Shown in pieces: positions 24,509-33,441 of a stretch of DNA of 64,000 bases; the first letter of the stretch is position 1, and every line of letters starts with the position of its first letter. The stretch is from Massilia sp. TS11 (GTDB taxonomy: Bacteria; Pseudomonadota; Gammaproteobacteria; Burkholderiales; Burkholderiaceae_D). The DNA is taken from the NCBI RefSeq assembly GCF_022012445.1, contig NZ_JAKLTS010000010.1:82432-146431 (forward strand), given 5' to 3'. A program made the position numbers and the translations under genes. The notes beneath the pieces were generated by a model that ran no database searches, was not told the origin of the DNA, and worked only from the letters and a program-made list of their open reading frames with translations.

Positions 24509-24910
24509 TTATTTCACCAGCGGCAGATTGGCTGCTTGCCAAGCAGCAATGCCACCCTCGAGATTGGTGACATCGCTGAAGCCGGCCTTGGCCAGGATGC
24601 GCGCCGCGCGCGCCGAGCGGGCGCCGCTCTGGCAGACCAGCACCACCGCCTTGTCGGTCTTGAACTCGCCGACACGCTGGGCCAATTCTGCCAGCGGGAC
24701 GTTCTTTGCGTCGCGCAAATGCCCATTGGCAAACTCGGCCGGTTCGCGCACGTCGATCACCGTGGTCTTGCCGCGGTTGATCAGCAGGGTCACCTCGGTC
24801 GGCGAGCCTTGCTTACCGGCGCGAAACAGCACGGGCCAGACCAGCATACCGCCCGAGACCAGGGCCAGGCCGACGAGAAAAATATTATCGATTAAGAATT
24901 TCACAGGCAT
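24509..24910 (-). CDS. Membrane-anchored rhodanese-like sulfurtransferase
   Basis: A 133-residue protein with one N-terminal membrane helix (LIDNIFLVGLALVSGGMLVW) and a single rhodanese domain: TVIDVREPAEFANGHLRDA, LVCQSGARSARAARILAKAG and NLEGGIAAWQ. The active-site Cys is in V-C-Q-S-G-A-R. I choose the ATG at 24910 because the family begins just before the membrane helix. A longer frame to 25078 adds a leader that would overlap the gpmA region on the other strand. It forms a unit with grxC and secB. Confidence 0.88.
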   Translation of the reverse strand: MPVKFLIDNIFLVGLALVSGGMLVWPVLFRAGKQGSPTEVTLLINRGKTTVIDVREPAEFANGHLRDAKNVPLAELAQRVGEFKTDKAVVLVCQSGARSARAARILAKAGFSDVTNLEGGIAAWQAANLPLVK

Positions 24911-24986
24911 CCCGTAGTGAGAATGAATCGGCGCATTATAAAATAGATGGCTACTGCCCGTTTTCTCGACCCTTCGGAAGCTTTCT

Positions 24987-25733
24987 ATGTACAAAATCGT
25001 CTTCATGCGCCATGGCGAATCGACCTGGAACCTGGAAAACCGTTTCACCGGCTGGACCGATGTGGACCTGACCGACAAAGGCGTGCACGAAGCGCGCCAG
25101 GCCGGCCGGCTGCTGAAGGAAGCCGGCTTCGAGTTCGATCTGTGCTACACCTCGGTGCTCAAGCGCGCGATCCGCACGCTCTGGCTGGCGCTCGACGAAA
25201 TGGACCGCATGTACCTGCCGATCAAGCACGACTGGCGTCTGAACGAGCGCCACTACGGCGCCCTGCAGGGCCTCGACAAGGCCGAGACCGCCGCCAAATT
25301 CGGCGACGCCCAGGTGCTGGTCTGGCGCCGCGCCTACGACACCCCGCCGCCGGCCCTGGAGCCGGGCGACAGCCGCACCTCGTTCGCCGATCCGCGCTAT
25401 GCGGGCCTGCCGCGCGCGGCGATTCCGCTGACCGAATGCCTGAAGGACACGGTGGCGCGCGTGATGCCGGCCTGGGACGAGGAGATCGCCCCGGCCATCA
25501 AGGCGGGCAAGCAGATCCTGATTTCGGCCCACGGCAACAGCCTGCGCGCCATCATCAAGATGCTCGACGGGATCAGCGACGCCGACATCGTCGGCCTCAA
25601 CATCCCGAACGGCACCCCGCTGGTCTACGAGCTCGACGCCGAGCTGAAGCCGATCAAGCACTACTACCTGGGCGACCAGGCCGCGATCGCTGCCGCCATG
25701 GCCGCCGTCGCCAACCAGGGCAAGGCCAAGTAA
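24987..25733 (+). CDS. gpmA: 2,3-bisphosphoglycerate-dependent phosphoglycerate mutase
   Basis: A 248-residue glycolytic enzyme interconverting 3- and 2-phosphoglycerate. The phosphohistidine is in [10 protein letters not shown]; later motifs are [44 protein letters not shown] and [19 protein letters not shown]. Normal length. It stops 3 bases before the EnvC-like gene. Confidence 0.96.
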   Translation: MYKIVFMRHGESTWNLENRFTGWTDVDLTDKGVHEARQAGRLLKEAGFEFDLCYTSVLKRAIRTLWLALDEMDRMYLPIKHDWRLNERHYGALQGLDKAETAAKFGDAQVLVWRRAYDTPPPALEPGDSRTSFADPRYAGLPRAAIPLTECLKDTVARVMPAWDEEIAPAIKAGKQILISAHGNSLRAIIKMLDGISDADIVGLNIPNGTPLVYELDAELKPIKHYYLGDQAAIAAAMAAVANQGKAK

Positions 25734-25736
25734 TCC

Positions 25737-27149
25737 ATGCGCCGCGCGTTGTGGCTGGCTTCGCTCGCCCTCGTGGCGGGCGCGGCCCTGGCTGCGCCCA
25801 AACCGACGGAGCGCAGCAAGCAGAAGCTGGAAGCCGAAGCCCAGCGCAAGGCCATCGCCCAGCGCCTGGCCGCCCTGAACAAGGACATCAGCAAGACCGA
25901 AAGCGAAAAGGACGCGGTGGCCGATCAGCTGGCCGAGGCCGAGGAAAGCATTTCCGACGCCATCCGCAATCTGCGCGATCTGCAGCAGGAGCAGGCGCAG
26001 ACCAATGCCAAGCTCAAGGATCTGGCCGAGTCGCGCACGCGCCTGGCGGCCCAGGTCGAGGCGCAGAAGGCCCAGATCGCCAAGCTGCTGCGCGAGCATT
26101 ATGTGGCCGGCAATGAGGACCGCATCAAGCTGCTGCTCTCGGGCGACAATCCGAACCGCATCAACCGTGATCTGCAGCTGATGGCCTATGTGTCCCAGGC
26201 CCAGGGCAAGCTGCTCGAGGCCCTGCGCACCAACCTCGCCACGCTCGAACAGAACCAGGCCGAGACCGAGGACGCCAAGGCCAGCCTGGAAGAAATCGTG
26301 GCCGAGCAGAAGGCCGAGAAGGACAAGCTGGAGAAGGACAAGGCGCGCCGCAAGGAGCTGCTGGGCAAGGTCAACAAGAAGCTGGTGGCGCAGAAGAAGC
26401 AGGCCGTGGACCTCGAGAAGGAAGACCAGCGCATGCAGGCGATGATCAACCAGCTCGCCGAACTGATCCGCAAACAGAACGAGGCCGCGGCCGCCGAGAA
26501 GAAGCGCCAGGAGGCGCTGGCCGTGGCGCGCGCCAAGGCCGAGGCCGAAGCCCGGGCGAAAGCCGAGGAAGAGCGCAAGAAGAAACTGGCGGCCGCCAGC
26601 AAGCCGCCCAGCACGCCGGGCAAGCCGGCCTTCAAGCCGACCCCGATCGACGATGTCGAGCCGCCCAAGCCGGTGGCGAAGAAGGAGCCGCCGAAACCCG
26701 ATCCGGACGCGCCCAATCCGGCCGATGTGGCTCTGGCCACGGTGATGCCGCCCGATACGCTGCCGAATCTGAAAGGCCAGATGAAGCTGCCCGTGGCCGG
26801 CAAGGTGGTGGTGAAATTCGGCCAGCGCGTCGACAACAGCCTGCCGTGGAAGGGCCTGTTCATCAAGGCGCCCGAAGGCGCCGAAGTGCACGCCGTGGCG
26901 CCGGGCAAGGTGATCTTCGCCGAACGCCAGGGCTTCCTCGGCAACACCATCATCATCGACCACGGCGGCGACTACTGGAGCGTGTATGCGTATAACCAGG
27001 CCCTGCTCAAGCGTAAGGGCGACATCGTCAAGGCGGGCGAGGCCGTGGCACTGGTCGGAAACACCGGCAGCATGGAGGATTCCGGTCTATACTTCGACCT
27101 GAGGCGCAAGTACCTGCCGTTCGACCCGGCGGGCTGGGTCAAGTTCTAA
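25737..27149 (+). CDS. EnvC-like murein hydrolase activator (M23 fold, inactive site)
   Basis: A 470-residue exported protein: signal peptide (RALWLASLALVAGAALA), two long coiled-coil stretches (about residues 25-125 and 160-280, rich in Glu, Lys and Ala), a Pro/Lys linker, and a C-terminal LytM/M23 domain (about 345-470). Zinc-binding positions are lost: PWKGLFIK stands where H-x-G-x-D is expected, and GLYFDLRR replaces L-H-F-E-x-R. This is the pattern of EnvC, which does not cut wall itself but switches on AmiA/AmiB amidases at division. The next gene, a CtpA-type protease, is a usual neighbour. Confidence 0.88.
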   Translation: MRRALWLASLALVAGAALAAPKPTERSKQKLEAEAQRKAIAQRLAALNKDISKTESEKDAVADQLAEAEESISDAIRNLRDLQQEQAQTNAKLKDLAESRTRLAAQVEAQKAQIAKLLREHYVAGNEDRIKLLLSGDNPNRINRDLQLMAYVSQAQGKLLEALRTNLATLEQNQAETEDAKASLEEIVAEQKAEKDKLEKDKARRKELLGKVNKKLVAQKKQAVDLEKEDQRMQAMINQLAELIRKQNEAAAAEKKRQEALAVARAKAEAEARAKAEEERKKKLAAASKPPSTPGKPAFKPTPIDDVEPPKPVAKKEPPKPDPDAPNPADVALATVMPPDTLPNLKGQMKLPVAGKVVVKFGQRVDNSLPWKGLFIKAPEGAEVHAVAPGKVIFAERQGFLGNTIIIDHGGDYWSVYAYNQALLKRKGDIVKAGEAVALVGNTGSMEDSGLYFDLRRKYLPFDPAGWVKF

Positions 27150-27158
27150 GAGGCGCAC

Positions 27159-28562
27159 ATGCGATTCCCGCTCAAAAGCATCGGACTGGTGGCCGGCGGC
27201 ATGGCCGTCGGCTTCGCCATTTCCCTGCAGTTCAGCGCCATTGCCCAGCGCGTCGGCGGCAATGCCCTGCCGCTCGACGAACTGCGCCAGCTGTCCGACG
27301 TCTACGCCCTGATCAAGAGCGATTATGTCGAGCCCGTCGACGAGAAAAAACTGCTGTCCGACGCCATCGCCGGCATGGTCGCCTCGCTCGATCCGCACTC
27401 GGTCTATCTCGACAAAAAAGCCTACCGCGACATGCGCGAATCGGTGCAGGGCCGCTTCGTCGGCATCGGCATCGAAGTCGCGCTCGAAGACGGCTACGTC
27501 AAGGTGATTGCGCCGATCGAAGATTCGCCCGCCTTCAAGGCCGGCATCCGCCCCGGCGACCTGATCACGCGGGTGGACGGCCAGTCGGTCAAGGGCCTGA
27601 GCCTCGATGAAGCCGTCAAGCGCATGCGCGGCGAACCCAAAACCCGGCTCACCCTGACGCTCGCGCGCAAGGGCGAAGACCAGCCGCGCGTGCTGCCGAT
27701 CCAGCGCGAGGAAATCCAGGTCAAGAGCGTCAAATCCAAGATCGTCGAGCCCGGCTATGGCTGGCTGCGCGTCAGCCAGTTCCAGGAAAAGACCCTGGAC
27801 GATCTGGCCCGTCATCTGACCCAGCTGTACGCCCAGGAGCCGCGCCTCAAGGGCCTCGTGCTCGATCTGCGCAACGACCCCGGCGGCCTGCTGCCGGGCG
27901 CGATCGGGGTGGCCGCCGCCTTCCTGCCGCAGGAATCGGAAATCGTCTCGACGCGCGGCCAGATGGCCGAATCGAGCCAGGTCTTCTACGGCAAGCCCGA
28001 GTACTACGCGCTCGACGGCGGCGCCGATCCGCTGGCGCGCCTGCCGGCCGCGCTGAAAACCGTGCCGATGGTGGTGCTGGTCAATGGCGGTTCGGCCTCG
28101 GCCTCGGAAATCGTGGCCGGCGCCCTGCAGGACTACAAGCGCGCCACCATCCTCGGCACCCAGACCTTCGGCAAGGGCTCGGTCCAGACTCTGCGCCAGA
28201 TCACCCCCGAAACGGCGGTCAAGCTGACCACGGCGCGCTACTACACGCCGCTGGGCCGGGCGATCCAGGCGCGCGGCATCGTGCCCGATCTGCTCGTCGA
28301 TGAAGCGGCCGACGGCGATCCGGCCGCCGCGCTGCGCCTGCGCGAAGCCGACCTGGCGCGCCACCTCGGCAGCGAGGGCGGCACGGCCGACGCCAAGCGC
28401 GACAGCCTGGAGCAGGAGATGCGCGCCGCCGCCGCCGAGCGCGGCCGCAAGCTGCTCGACTACGGCAGCGCCGACGACTTCCAGCTGGCCCAGGCCCTGC
28501 GCCATCTGAAGGGCGAACGGGTGCTGGTGGCGGCCGCCGCGGCGCGCGCGCGCCAACCCTGA
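27159..28562 (+). CDS. C-terminal processing protease CtpA (S41)
   Basis: A 467-residue periplasmic protease with an N-terminal hydrophobic segment (IGLVAGGMAVGFAISLQFSA). A PDZ domain (residues about 90-170, VGIGIEVALEDGYVKVIAPI, then AGIRPGDLITRVDG) precedes the S41 domain. This has VLDLRNDPGGLLPGAIG and the nucleophile Ser in VNGGSASASEIVAGALQDY, with the general-base Lys in QTFGKGSVQTL. It trims the C-termini of exported proteins and wall hydrolases. It follows the EnvC-like gene by 9 bases. Confidence 0.93.
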   Translation: MRFPLKSIGLVAGGMAVGFAISLQFSAIAQRVGGNALPLDELRQLSDVYALIKSDYVEPVDEKKLLSDAIAGMVASLDPHSVYLDKKAYRDMRESVQGRFVGIGIEVALEDGYVKVIAPIEDSPAFKAGIRPGDLITRVDGQSVKGLSLDEAVKRMRGEPKTRLTLTLARKGEDQPRVLPIQREEIQVKSVKSKIVEPGYGWLRVSQFQEKTLDDLARHLTQLYAQEPRLKGLVLDLRNDPGGLLPGAIGVAAAFLPQESEIVSTRGQMAESSQVFYGKPEYYALDGGADPLARLPAALKTVPMVVLVNGGSASASEIVAGALQDYKRATILGTQTFGKGSVQTLRQITPETAVKLTTARYYTPLGRAIQARGIVPDLLVDEAADGDPAAALRLREADLARHLGSEGGTADAKRDSLEQEMRAAAAERGRKLLDYGSADDFQLAQALRHLKGERVLVAAAAARARQP

Positions 28563-28572
28563 AGCGGCGCGG

Positions 28573-29322
28573 ATGGACGACCAACAGCTGCTGCGCTATT
28601 CGCGCCATATCCTGCTCGACGAGATCGGCATCGAAGGCCAGCAGCGCCTGCTCGGCGCGCATGCGCTGGTGGTCGGCGCCGGCGGCCTCGGTTCGCCGGC
28701 CGCGATGTACCTGGCCTCGGCCGGAGTCGGCCAGATCACCCTGATCGACCACGACACGGTCGACCTGACCAATCTCCAGCGCCAGATCCTGCACACCACC
28801 GCCCGCGTCGGCCAGCCCAAGGCCGAGTCCGGCCGCGCGGGCCTGCTGGCCATCAATCCCGAGGTGCGCGTGCATGCCCTGGTCGAGAAGGCCGATGCGG
28901 CGCGCCTGCTGGCGCTGGTCGGCACGGCCGACGTGGTGCTCGACTGCACCGATAATTTCAAGACGCGCCACGCCGTCAACCGCGCCTGTGTGGCGCGCGG
29001 CGTGCCGCTGGTGTCGGGCGCGGCGATCCGTTTCGACGGTCAGATCAGCGTGTTCGACGCGCGCCACGGCCAGGCCTGCTACCACTGCCTGTTCCCCGAA
29101 GACCAGGGCTTCGAGGACGTTGCCTGCAGCACCATGGGCGTGTTCGCCCCGCTGGTCGGCGTGATCGGCGCCATGCAGGCGGCCGAGGCGCTCAAATGCA
29201 TCATGAATATCGGCACCTCGCTCGCGGGGCGCCTGTTGCTGCTCGATGGCCGCAGCATGGAGTGGACGGCCATCCAGGTCGCCCGCAACCCGGCCTGTCC
29301 GGTGTGCGGGTCCTCTACTTGA
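28573..29322 (+). CDS. moeB: MoeB/ThiF-family adenylyltransferase
   Basis: A 249-residue E1-like enzyme that adenylates the C-terminal glycine of a sulfur-carrier protein (MoaD or ThiS). The ATP site is LVVGAGGLGSPAAMYLASAG, and the aspartate follows in LIDHDTVDLTNLQRQIL. DCTDNFKTRH, the Cys in VACSTMGVFAPLVG and two zinc CxxC pairs (ACYHCLF and CPVCGSS) are all present. MoeB and ThiF cannot be separated with certainty by eye; there are no thi or moa genes nearby. It begins 10 bases after the ctpA-type gene. Confidence 0.88.
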   Translation: MDDQQLLRYSRHILLDEIGIEGQQRLLGAHALVVGAGGLGSPAAMYLASAGVGQITLIDHDTVDLTNLQRQILHTTARVGQPKAESGRAGLLAINPEVRVHALVEKADAARLLALVGTADVVLDCTDNFKTRHAVNRACVARGVPLVSGAAIRFDGQISVFDARHGQACYHCLFPEDQGFEDVACSTMGVFAPLVGVIGAMQAAEALKCIMNIGTSLAGRLLLLDGRSMEWTAIQVARNPACPVCGSST

Positions 29323-29337
29323 ATCCGGAGACATTGC

Positions 29338-31452
29338 ATGAAGCGTCTTGCCCTCAGTATCGCCCTTGGCCTCGTATGTGGCGCCAGCCTGGCCGCCACC
29401 AGCACCACCCGATTCCTGATCTTCGTCGAGAACGGCAAGCAGGCCGGCGAGCAGATCGTCGAGCACGATGATGACGGCAGCGAGCGCGTGCGCTTCATCT
29501 TCAAGGACAACGGCCGTGGCCCCGAGCTGCGCGAAACCCTGAAGGTCGGCAAGGACGGCAGCCTGCTGGCCTACACGGCGACCGGCAATTCGACCTTCGG
29601 CGGCGTCGTCAACGACCGCTTCGAGCGCAGCGGCGACACGGCGCGCTGGCAGTCCACCACCGAGCAGGGCAGCACGCGCGTGCAGGGCACGGCCGCGTAT
29701 GTGCCGCTGGTGTCCTCGTTCCAGCCGGCCGCGCTGGCGATCCGCGCGATGGCGGCGCGGCCCGACAAGAGCCTGGCCCTGCTGCCTTCTGGCACGATGC
29801 GGATGAAGGTGCTCGAATCGCGCACGCTGAGCCAGGGCGGCAAGAACCAGGCCGTGCAGCTGGTGGCCCTGACCGGCGTCGGTCTGTCGCCCCAGTTCGC
29901 GTGGGTGACGCGCGAGGCGCGCCCGCAGCTGTTCGCCGTGGTGATCCCCGGCTACATGACGATGATCCGCGAAGGCTGGCAGGCCCAGGGCAAGACCCTG
30001 GCCACGGCGCAGAAGGCGGCCGAGGGCAAGCTGCTGGTCGATCTGGCGGCCCAGCTCCAGCACCCGCTCACGGGCCTGACCGTGGTGCGCAATGCGCGCG
30101 TGTTCGACAGCGAAAAGGCGGAACTGACGGCACCCCAGGATGTCTACGTACTACGTGGCCGCATCACGGCCATGCTGCCGGCCGGCGCGCCCGTGCGCGG
30201 CGCCGTCAACGAGATCGACGCGGCCGGGCGCGTGCTGCTGCCGGGTCTGTTCGACATGCACGGCCACGTCGGCCGCTGGGAGGGCGGGCTGAACCTGGCC
30301 GCCGGCGTCACCAGCGTGCGCGACATGGGCAATGACAATGCCACCTTGCAGGACATCCTCGACGAAACGGCCAGCGGCCGCCTGCTCTCGCCCCAGATCG
30401 TGCCGGCCGGCTTCCTCGAAGGCGAGAGCCCCTACTCGGCGAATAATGGCTTCGTCGTCAAGGACCTGCGCGGCGCCAAGTCGGCGATCGACTGGTATGC
30501 CGAGCACGGCTATCCGCAGCTGAAGATCTACAACTCCTTCCCCAAAGAGATCCTGAAGGAGACCGTGGCCTATGCGCACGAGCGCGGCCTGCGCGTGTCG
30601 GGCCACATCCCGGCCGGTCTGCGCGCCCAGCAGGCGATCGACGCCGGCTATGACGAAATCCAGCACATCAACCAGCTGATGCTGAATTTCCTGTTCACGC
30701 CCGAGGTCGACACGCGCACCTTGCAGCGCTTCTACCTGCCCTCGGAAAAGGTGGCCGATCTCGACCTCGACAGCGCCCCGGTGCAGGAATTCATCGCCAC
30801 CCTCAAGCAGAAGCAGATTGCGATCGATCCGACCCTGGCCACCTTCGCCTTCCTCAAGCAGAAGGACGGCGAGATCAACGAGCCCTTCGCCCCGATCGCC
30901 GACCACATGCCGCCCGACGTCAAGCGCGGCTTTGCCGTCGGCACCATGAAGATCCCGGATGACGCCACCCTGCAGCGCTACCGCAAGTCCTACGCCAAGA
31001 TGGTCGACTTCGTCGGGCGCGCCTACCGCGCCGGGGTGCCGGTGCTGGCCGGCACCGACGAGCTGGCCGGCTTCACCCTGCAGGCCGAACTCGCCTACCT
31101 GGTCAAGGCCGGCCTGACGCCGGCCCAGGCCCTGCAGGTGGCCACGCGCAACGGCGCCCAGTACACGCGCACCAGCCACGAGCGCGGTTCGATCACGCCG
31201 GGCAAGCTGGCCGATCTGGTGCTGGTCGACGGCGATCCGACCCGCGATATCGGCGACATCCGCAAGGTGGCGGCCGTGATCACGCGCGGCTACCTGGTCT
31301 ACCCGCGCGAAGTGCATCAGGCTCTGGGCGTGGCGCCGTTTGTCGCGGCCAATCCGGCCGTGACGCGCCTGCCCGCGAGCTCGGCCTCGGTGGCCGCCGG
31401 CGGCAATGAGGGCATGCTCGGGGTGCTCGGCCTGGGCAAGCACCGCGACTGA
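29338..31452 (+). CDS. Exported metal-dependent amidohydrolase with N-terminal extension
   Basis: A 704-residue protein with a signal peptide (LALSIALGLVCGASLA). Residues 20-240 form a beta-rich domain I do not recognise. Residues 250-680 are an amidohydrolase barrel: LPGLFDMHGHVGRW supplies the H-x-H metal pair, RVSGHIPAGL and EIQHINQLM give further histidines, and VLAGTDELAGF gives the metal Asp. The conserved ending is GSITPGKLADLVLVDGDPTR. The substrate cannot be told; the group includes dipeptidases and imidazolonepropionase-like enzymes. It precedes the type II secretion operon, but a hairpin separates the two. Confidence 0.85.
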   Translation: MKRLALSIALGLVCGASLAATSTTRFLIFVENGKQAGEQIVEHDDDGSERVRFIFKDNGRGPELRETLKVGKDGSLLAYTATGNSTFGGVVNDRFERSGDTARWQSTTEQGSTRVQGTAAYVPLVSSFQPAALAIRAMAARPDKSLALLPSGTMRMKVLESRTLSQGGKNQAVQLVALTGVGLSPQFAWVTREARPQLFAVVIPGYMTMIREGWQAQGKTLATAQKAAEGKLLVDLAAQLQHPLTGLTVVRNARVFDSEKAELTAPQDVYVLRGRITAMLPAGAPVRGAVNEIDAAGRVLLPGLFDMHGHVGRWEGGLNLAAGVTSVRDMGNDNATLQDILDETASGRLLSPQIVPAGFLEGESPYSANNGFVVKDLRGAKSAIDWYAEHGYPQLKIYNSFPKEILKETVAYAHERGLRVSGHIPAGLRAQQAIDAGYDEIQHINQLMLNFLFTPEVDTRTLQRFYLPSEKVADLDLDSAPVQEFIATLKQKQIAIDPTLATFAFLKQKDGEINEPFAPIADHMPPDVKRGFAVGTMKIPDDATLQRYRKSYAKMVDFVGRAYRAGVPVLAGTDELAGFTLQAELAYLVKAGLTPAQALQVATRNGAQYTRTSHERGSITPGKLADLVLVDGDPTRDIGDIRKVAAVITRGYLVYPREVHQALGVAPFVAANPAVTRLPASSASVAAGGNEGMLGVLGLGKHRD

Positions 31453-31463
31453 AAATCGGCCGG

Positions 31464-31486
31464 GCCCGCGGCGCGGGCTTTATACT
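31464..31486 (+). terminator. Hairpin after the amidohydrolase, overlapping a TATACT box
   Basis: GCCCGC-GGC-GCGGGC (31464-31478) is followed by TTTAT, a short intrinsic terminator. The same bases include TATACT (31481-31486), a good -10 for the gsp operon, with no clear -35. The two functions may overlap. Confidence 0.5.
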
Positions 31487-31518
31487 AAGCTTTCATTTTT
31501 TTCATTGCGATTCTACGT

Positions 31519-31968
31519 ATGCAGACGTTCCCCCAACTGCGCCGCCCGGCGCGCGGCTTCACCCTGGTCGAAATCATGGTGGTGGTGGTCATCATTGGCG
31601 TGCTGGCGGCCCTGGTGCTGCCCAAGGTGCTGAACCGCACCGGCGAGGCGCGCGTGACGGCGGCCAAGACCGATATCGCGCGCATCATGCAGCAGCTGCA
31701 GATGTACAAGCTCGACAATCTGCGCTACCCGAGCGCCGAGCAGGGCCTGGAAGCCCTGGTCACGCGCCCGGCCAACGGCCCGGCCGCGCCCGGCTGGAAA
31801 GGCTATCTGGACGCCGTGCCCAAAGATCCCTGGGGCAATCCCTACCGCTACCTGAACCCCGGTGCGCGCACCGAGATCGAAGTCATTTCGCTGGGCGCCG
31901 ACGGCAAGCCGGGCGGCAGCGGCGAAGATGCCGACATCAGCTCGGCAGACCTGAACGGCAGCAAATGA
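31519..31968 (+). CDS. gspG: Type II secretion major pseudopilin GspG
   Basis: A 149-residue pseudopilin. The prepilin site is G-F-T-L-V-E (ARGFTLVEIMVVVVIIGVLA), cleaved before Phe by a prepilin peptidase that is not in this window. The C-terminal part has YKLDNLRYPSAEQGLEALVT and VPKDPWGNPYRYLNPG, typical of GspG with its calcium loop. It builds the piston-like pseudopilus. First gene of the operon; its stop overlaps the gspH start by 4 bases. Confidence 0.95.
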   Translation: MQTFPQLRRPARGFTLVEIMVVVVIIGVLAALVLPKVLNRTGEARVTAAKTDIARIMQQLQMYKLDNLRYPSAEQGLEALVTRPANGPAAPGWKGYLDAVPKDPWGNPYRYLNPGARTEIEVISLGADGKPGGSGEDADISSADLNGSK

Positions 31969-32435
31969 TTGCAAGGCGCCCCGCACGGCTGGCGGGTTTC
32001 ACGCTGGTGGAACTGCTGGTCGTGATGGTGATCCTCGGGGCGACGCTGGGCATGGTGTCCTATCGCATTACGGCCAGCGCCAAGCAGGCCCTGCACAACG
32101 AAGCCCAGCGCATCGCTCTGCTGCTGCAGACGGCGCGCGACGAGGCCATCGTGCGCAACCGCCAGATCGCGTTTGAAGCCGGCAGCGAGGGCTATGCCTT
32201 TGGCGTGCGCAAGGAAGACGGCTGGGAAACCCTGCAGCGCGACGAACTGCTGCATCCGCGCCAGTTCCAGCACCGGCCGCTGGTGCTGACCCTCGACCCG
32301 CCGAGCCCGCGCGGCGAGGTGCGCATCGTGTTCGGGCGCGAGCCGGTCGACAAGCCTTTCCGGCTGCGCCTGGCCGACGGCGAGGACAGCGTGCTGCTGC
32401 GCGCCGACGGCATCGGCCATTTCGAGGTGCAATAG
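31965..32435 (+). CDS. gspH: Type II secretion minor pseudopilin GspH
   Basis: A 156-residue pseudopilin beginning with a short basic leader and LAGFTLVELLVVMVILGATL, the prepilin cleavage and membrane helix. The body has LLLQTARDEAIVRNRQIAFE and a C-terminal beta domain ending ADGIGHFEVQ, as in GspH. Overlaps gspG by 4 bases; its last base is the first of gspI. Confidence 0.9.
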   Translation: MIARRPARLAGFTLVELLVVMVILGATLGMVSYRITASAKQALHNEAQRIALLLQTARDEAIVRNRQIAFEAGSEGYAFGVRKEDGWETLQRDELLHPRQFQHRPLVLTLDPPSPRGEVRIVFGREPVDKPFRLRLADGEDSVLLRADGIGHFEVQ

Positions 32436-32800
32436 TGGGGCGCGCGCGCGGCTTCACTCTGCTGGAAGTGCTGGTGGCCCTGGTCATCGTCGGCACGGCC
32501 CTGGGCGCCTCGCTGCGCGCGGTCGGCAGCCTGACGGCCAATAGCAATGGCCTGCGCAGCCATATGATGGCCTCGTGGTCGGCCGAGAACCGCCTGGTCC
32601 AGCTGCGCCTGGCGGGCACCTTTCCCGATATCGGCAAGCGCGGCTTCGCCTGCCCTCAGGGCGACCTCAAGCTCGTGTGCGAGGAGGAAGTGCTGGCCAC
32701 GCCGAATCCGCGTTTTCGCCGCGTCGAGGTCAGCGTCTACGAAGCCAGTGAGCCGAACCGGCGCATCCTGAAACTGGTCCAACTGGTGTTGCAACAATGA
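32435..32800 (+). CDS. gspI: Type II secretion minor pseudopilin GspI
   Basis: A 121-residue pseudopilin that starts with GTG. ARGFTLLEVLVALVIVGTAL is the prepilin site and helix, and WSAENRLVQLRLAGTFPDIG with the paired cysteines of RGFACPQGDLKLVCEEEVL is GspI-like. It helps form the pseudopilus tip with GspJ and GspK. Overlaps its neighbours by 1 and 4 bases. Confidence 0.9.
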   Translation: MGRARGFTLLEVLVALVIVGTALGASLRAVGSLTANSNGLRSHMMASWSAENRLVQLRLAGTFPDIGKRGFACPQGDLKLVCEEEVLATPNPRFRRVEVSVYEASEPNRRILKLVQLVLQQ

Positions 32801-33441
32801 AGCGATCGACTGGTTTTACCCTCGTCGAGCTGCTGGTGGCGATCAGCATCCTGGCCATCGTCGCCGTGCTCGGCTGGCGCGCGATGGACAGCATCATCCG
32901 CGCGCGCGAACGTCTGGTCGAACAGATGGATGTGACGCGCGGCATGCAGCTGGCCTTCGCCCAGCTGCAGAGCGACACCGAACACATCGTGCCGCTGGCC
33001 ATGCTGCACGGGCGCCAGAGCCTGGCCGCCGACGGCAACAAGCTGACCCTGGTGCGCACGGTCGAGAACGAAAACGAGCCGGTCGCGCTGCAGGTGGTGT
33101 CCTACCGCGTGCGCGACGGCGTGCTGGCGCGGCGCGAATCGGCCAGCACGCGCGAACTGAAGGAGCTCGACCAGCTGTGGCAGGCGGCCGTGCAGGACGC
33201 CGATCCCCAGCCCGGTCTGCCATTGCAGAAAGGCGTGAGCGGCATGACGGTGCAATTGTTCGAACAGGGCGCCTGGCGCCTGAGCACGGCGCCGGCCCCG
33301 CTGCCGCCCTCGCTGCAGCCGGGCGCCACGCCGACCCGCACGCCGCTGGCGCCGAGCCGCCCGAGCGGGCTCGAAGTGGCGCTGCAGGTGGGCACCATGG
33401 CCAGCAGCATGAGCAAGGTCTTCCTGTTGGGGGGCGGATGA
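32797..33441 (+). CDS. gspJ: Type II secretion minor pseudopilin GspJ
   Basis: A 214-residue pseudopilin: STGFTLVELLVAISILAIVA, then GWRAMDSIIRARERLVEQMD and LAFAQLQSDTEHIVPLAML, typical of GspJ. A Pro/Thr-rich stretch near residues 165-190 is unusual and probably a flexible loop. Overlaps gspK by 4 bases. Confidence 0.92.
   Translation: MKRSTGFTLVELLVAISILAIVAVLGWRAMDSIIRARERLVEQMDVTRGMQLAFAQLQSDTEHIVPLAMLHGRQSLAADGNKLTLVRTVENENEPVALQVVSYRVRDGVLARRESASTRELKELDQLWQAAVQDADPQPGLPLQKGVSGMTVQLFEQGAWRLSTAPAPLPPSLQPGATPTRTPLAPSRPSGLEVALQVGTMASSMSKVFLLGGG

Noticed and set aside
24951..26963. Leucine- and glycine-rich open frame opposite gpmA and the EnvC-like gene
   Set aside because: Antisense shadow of GC-rich coiled-coil codons; no start signal or motif.
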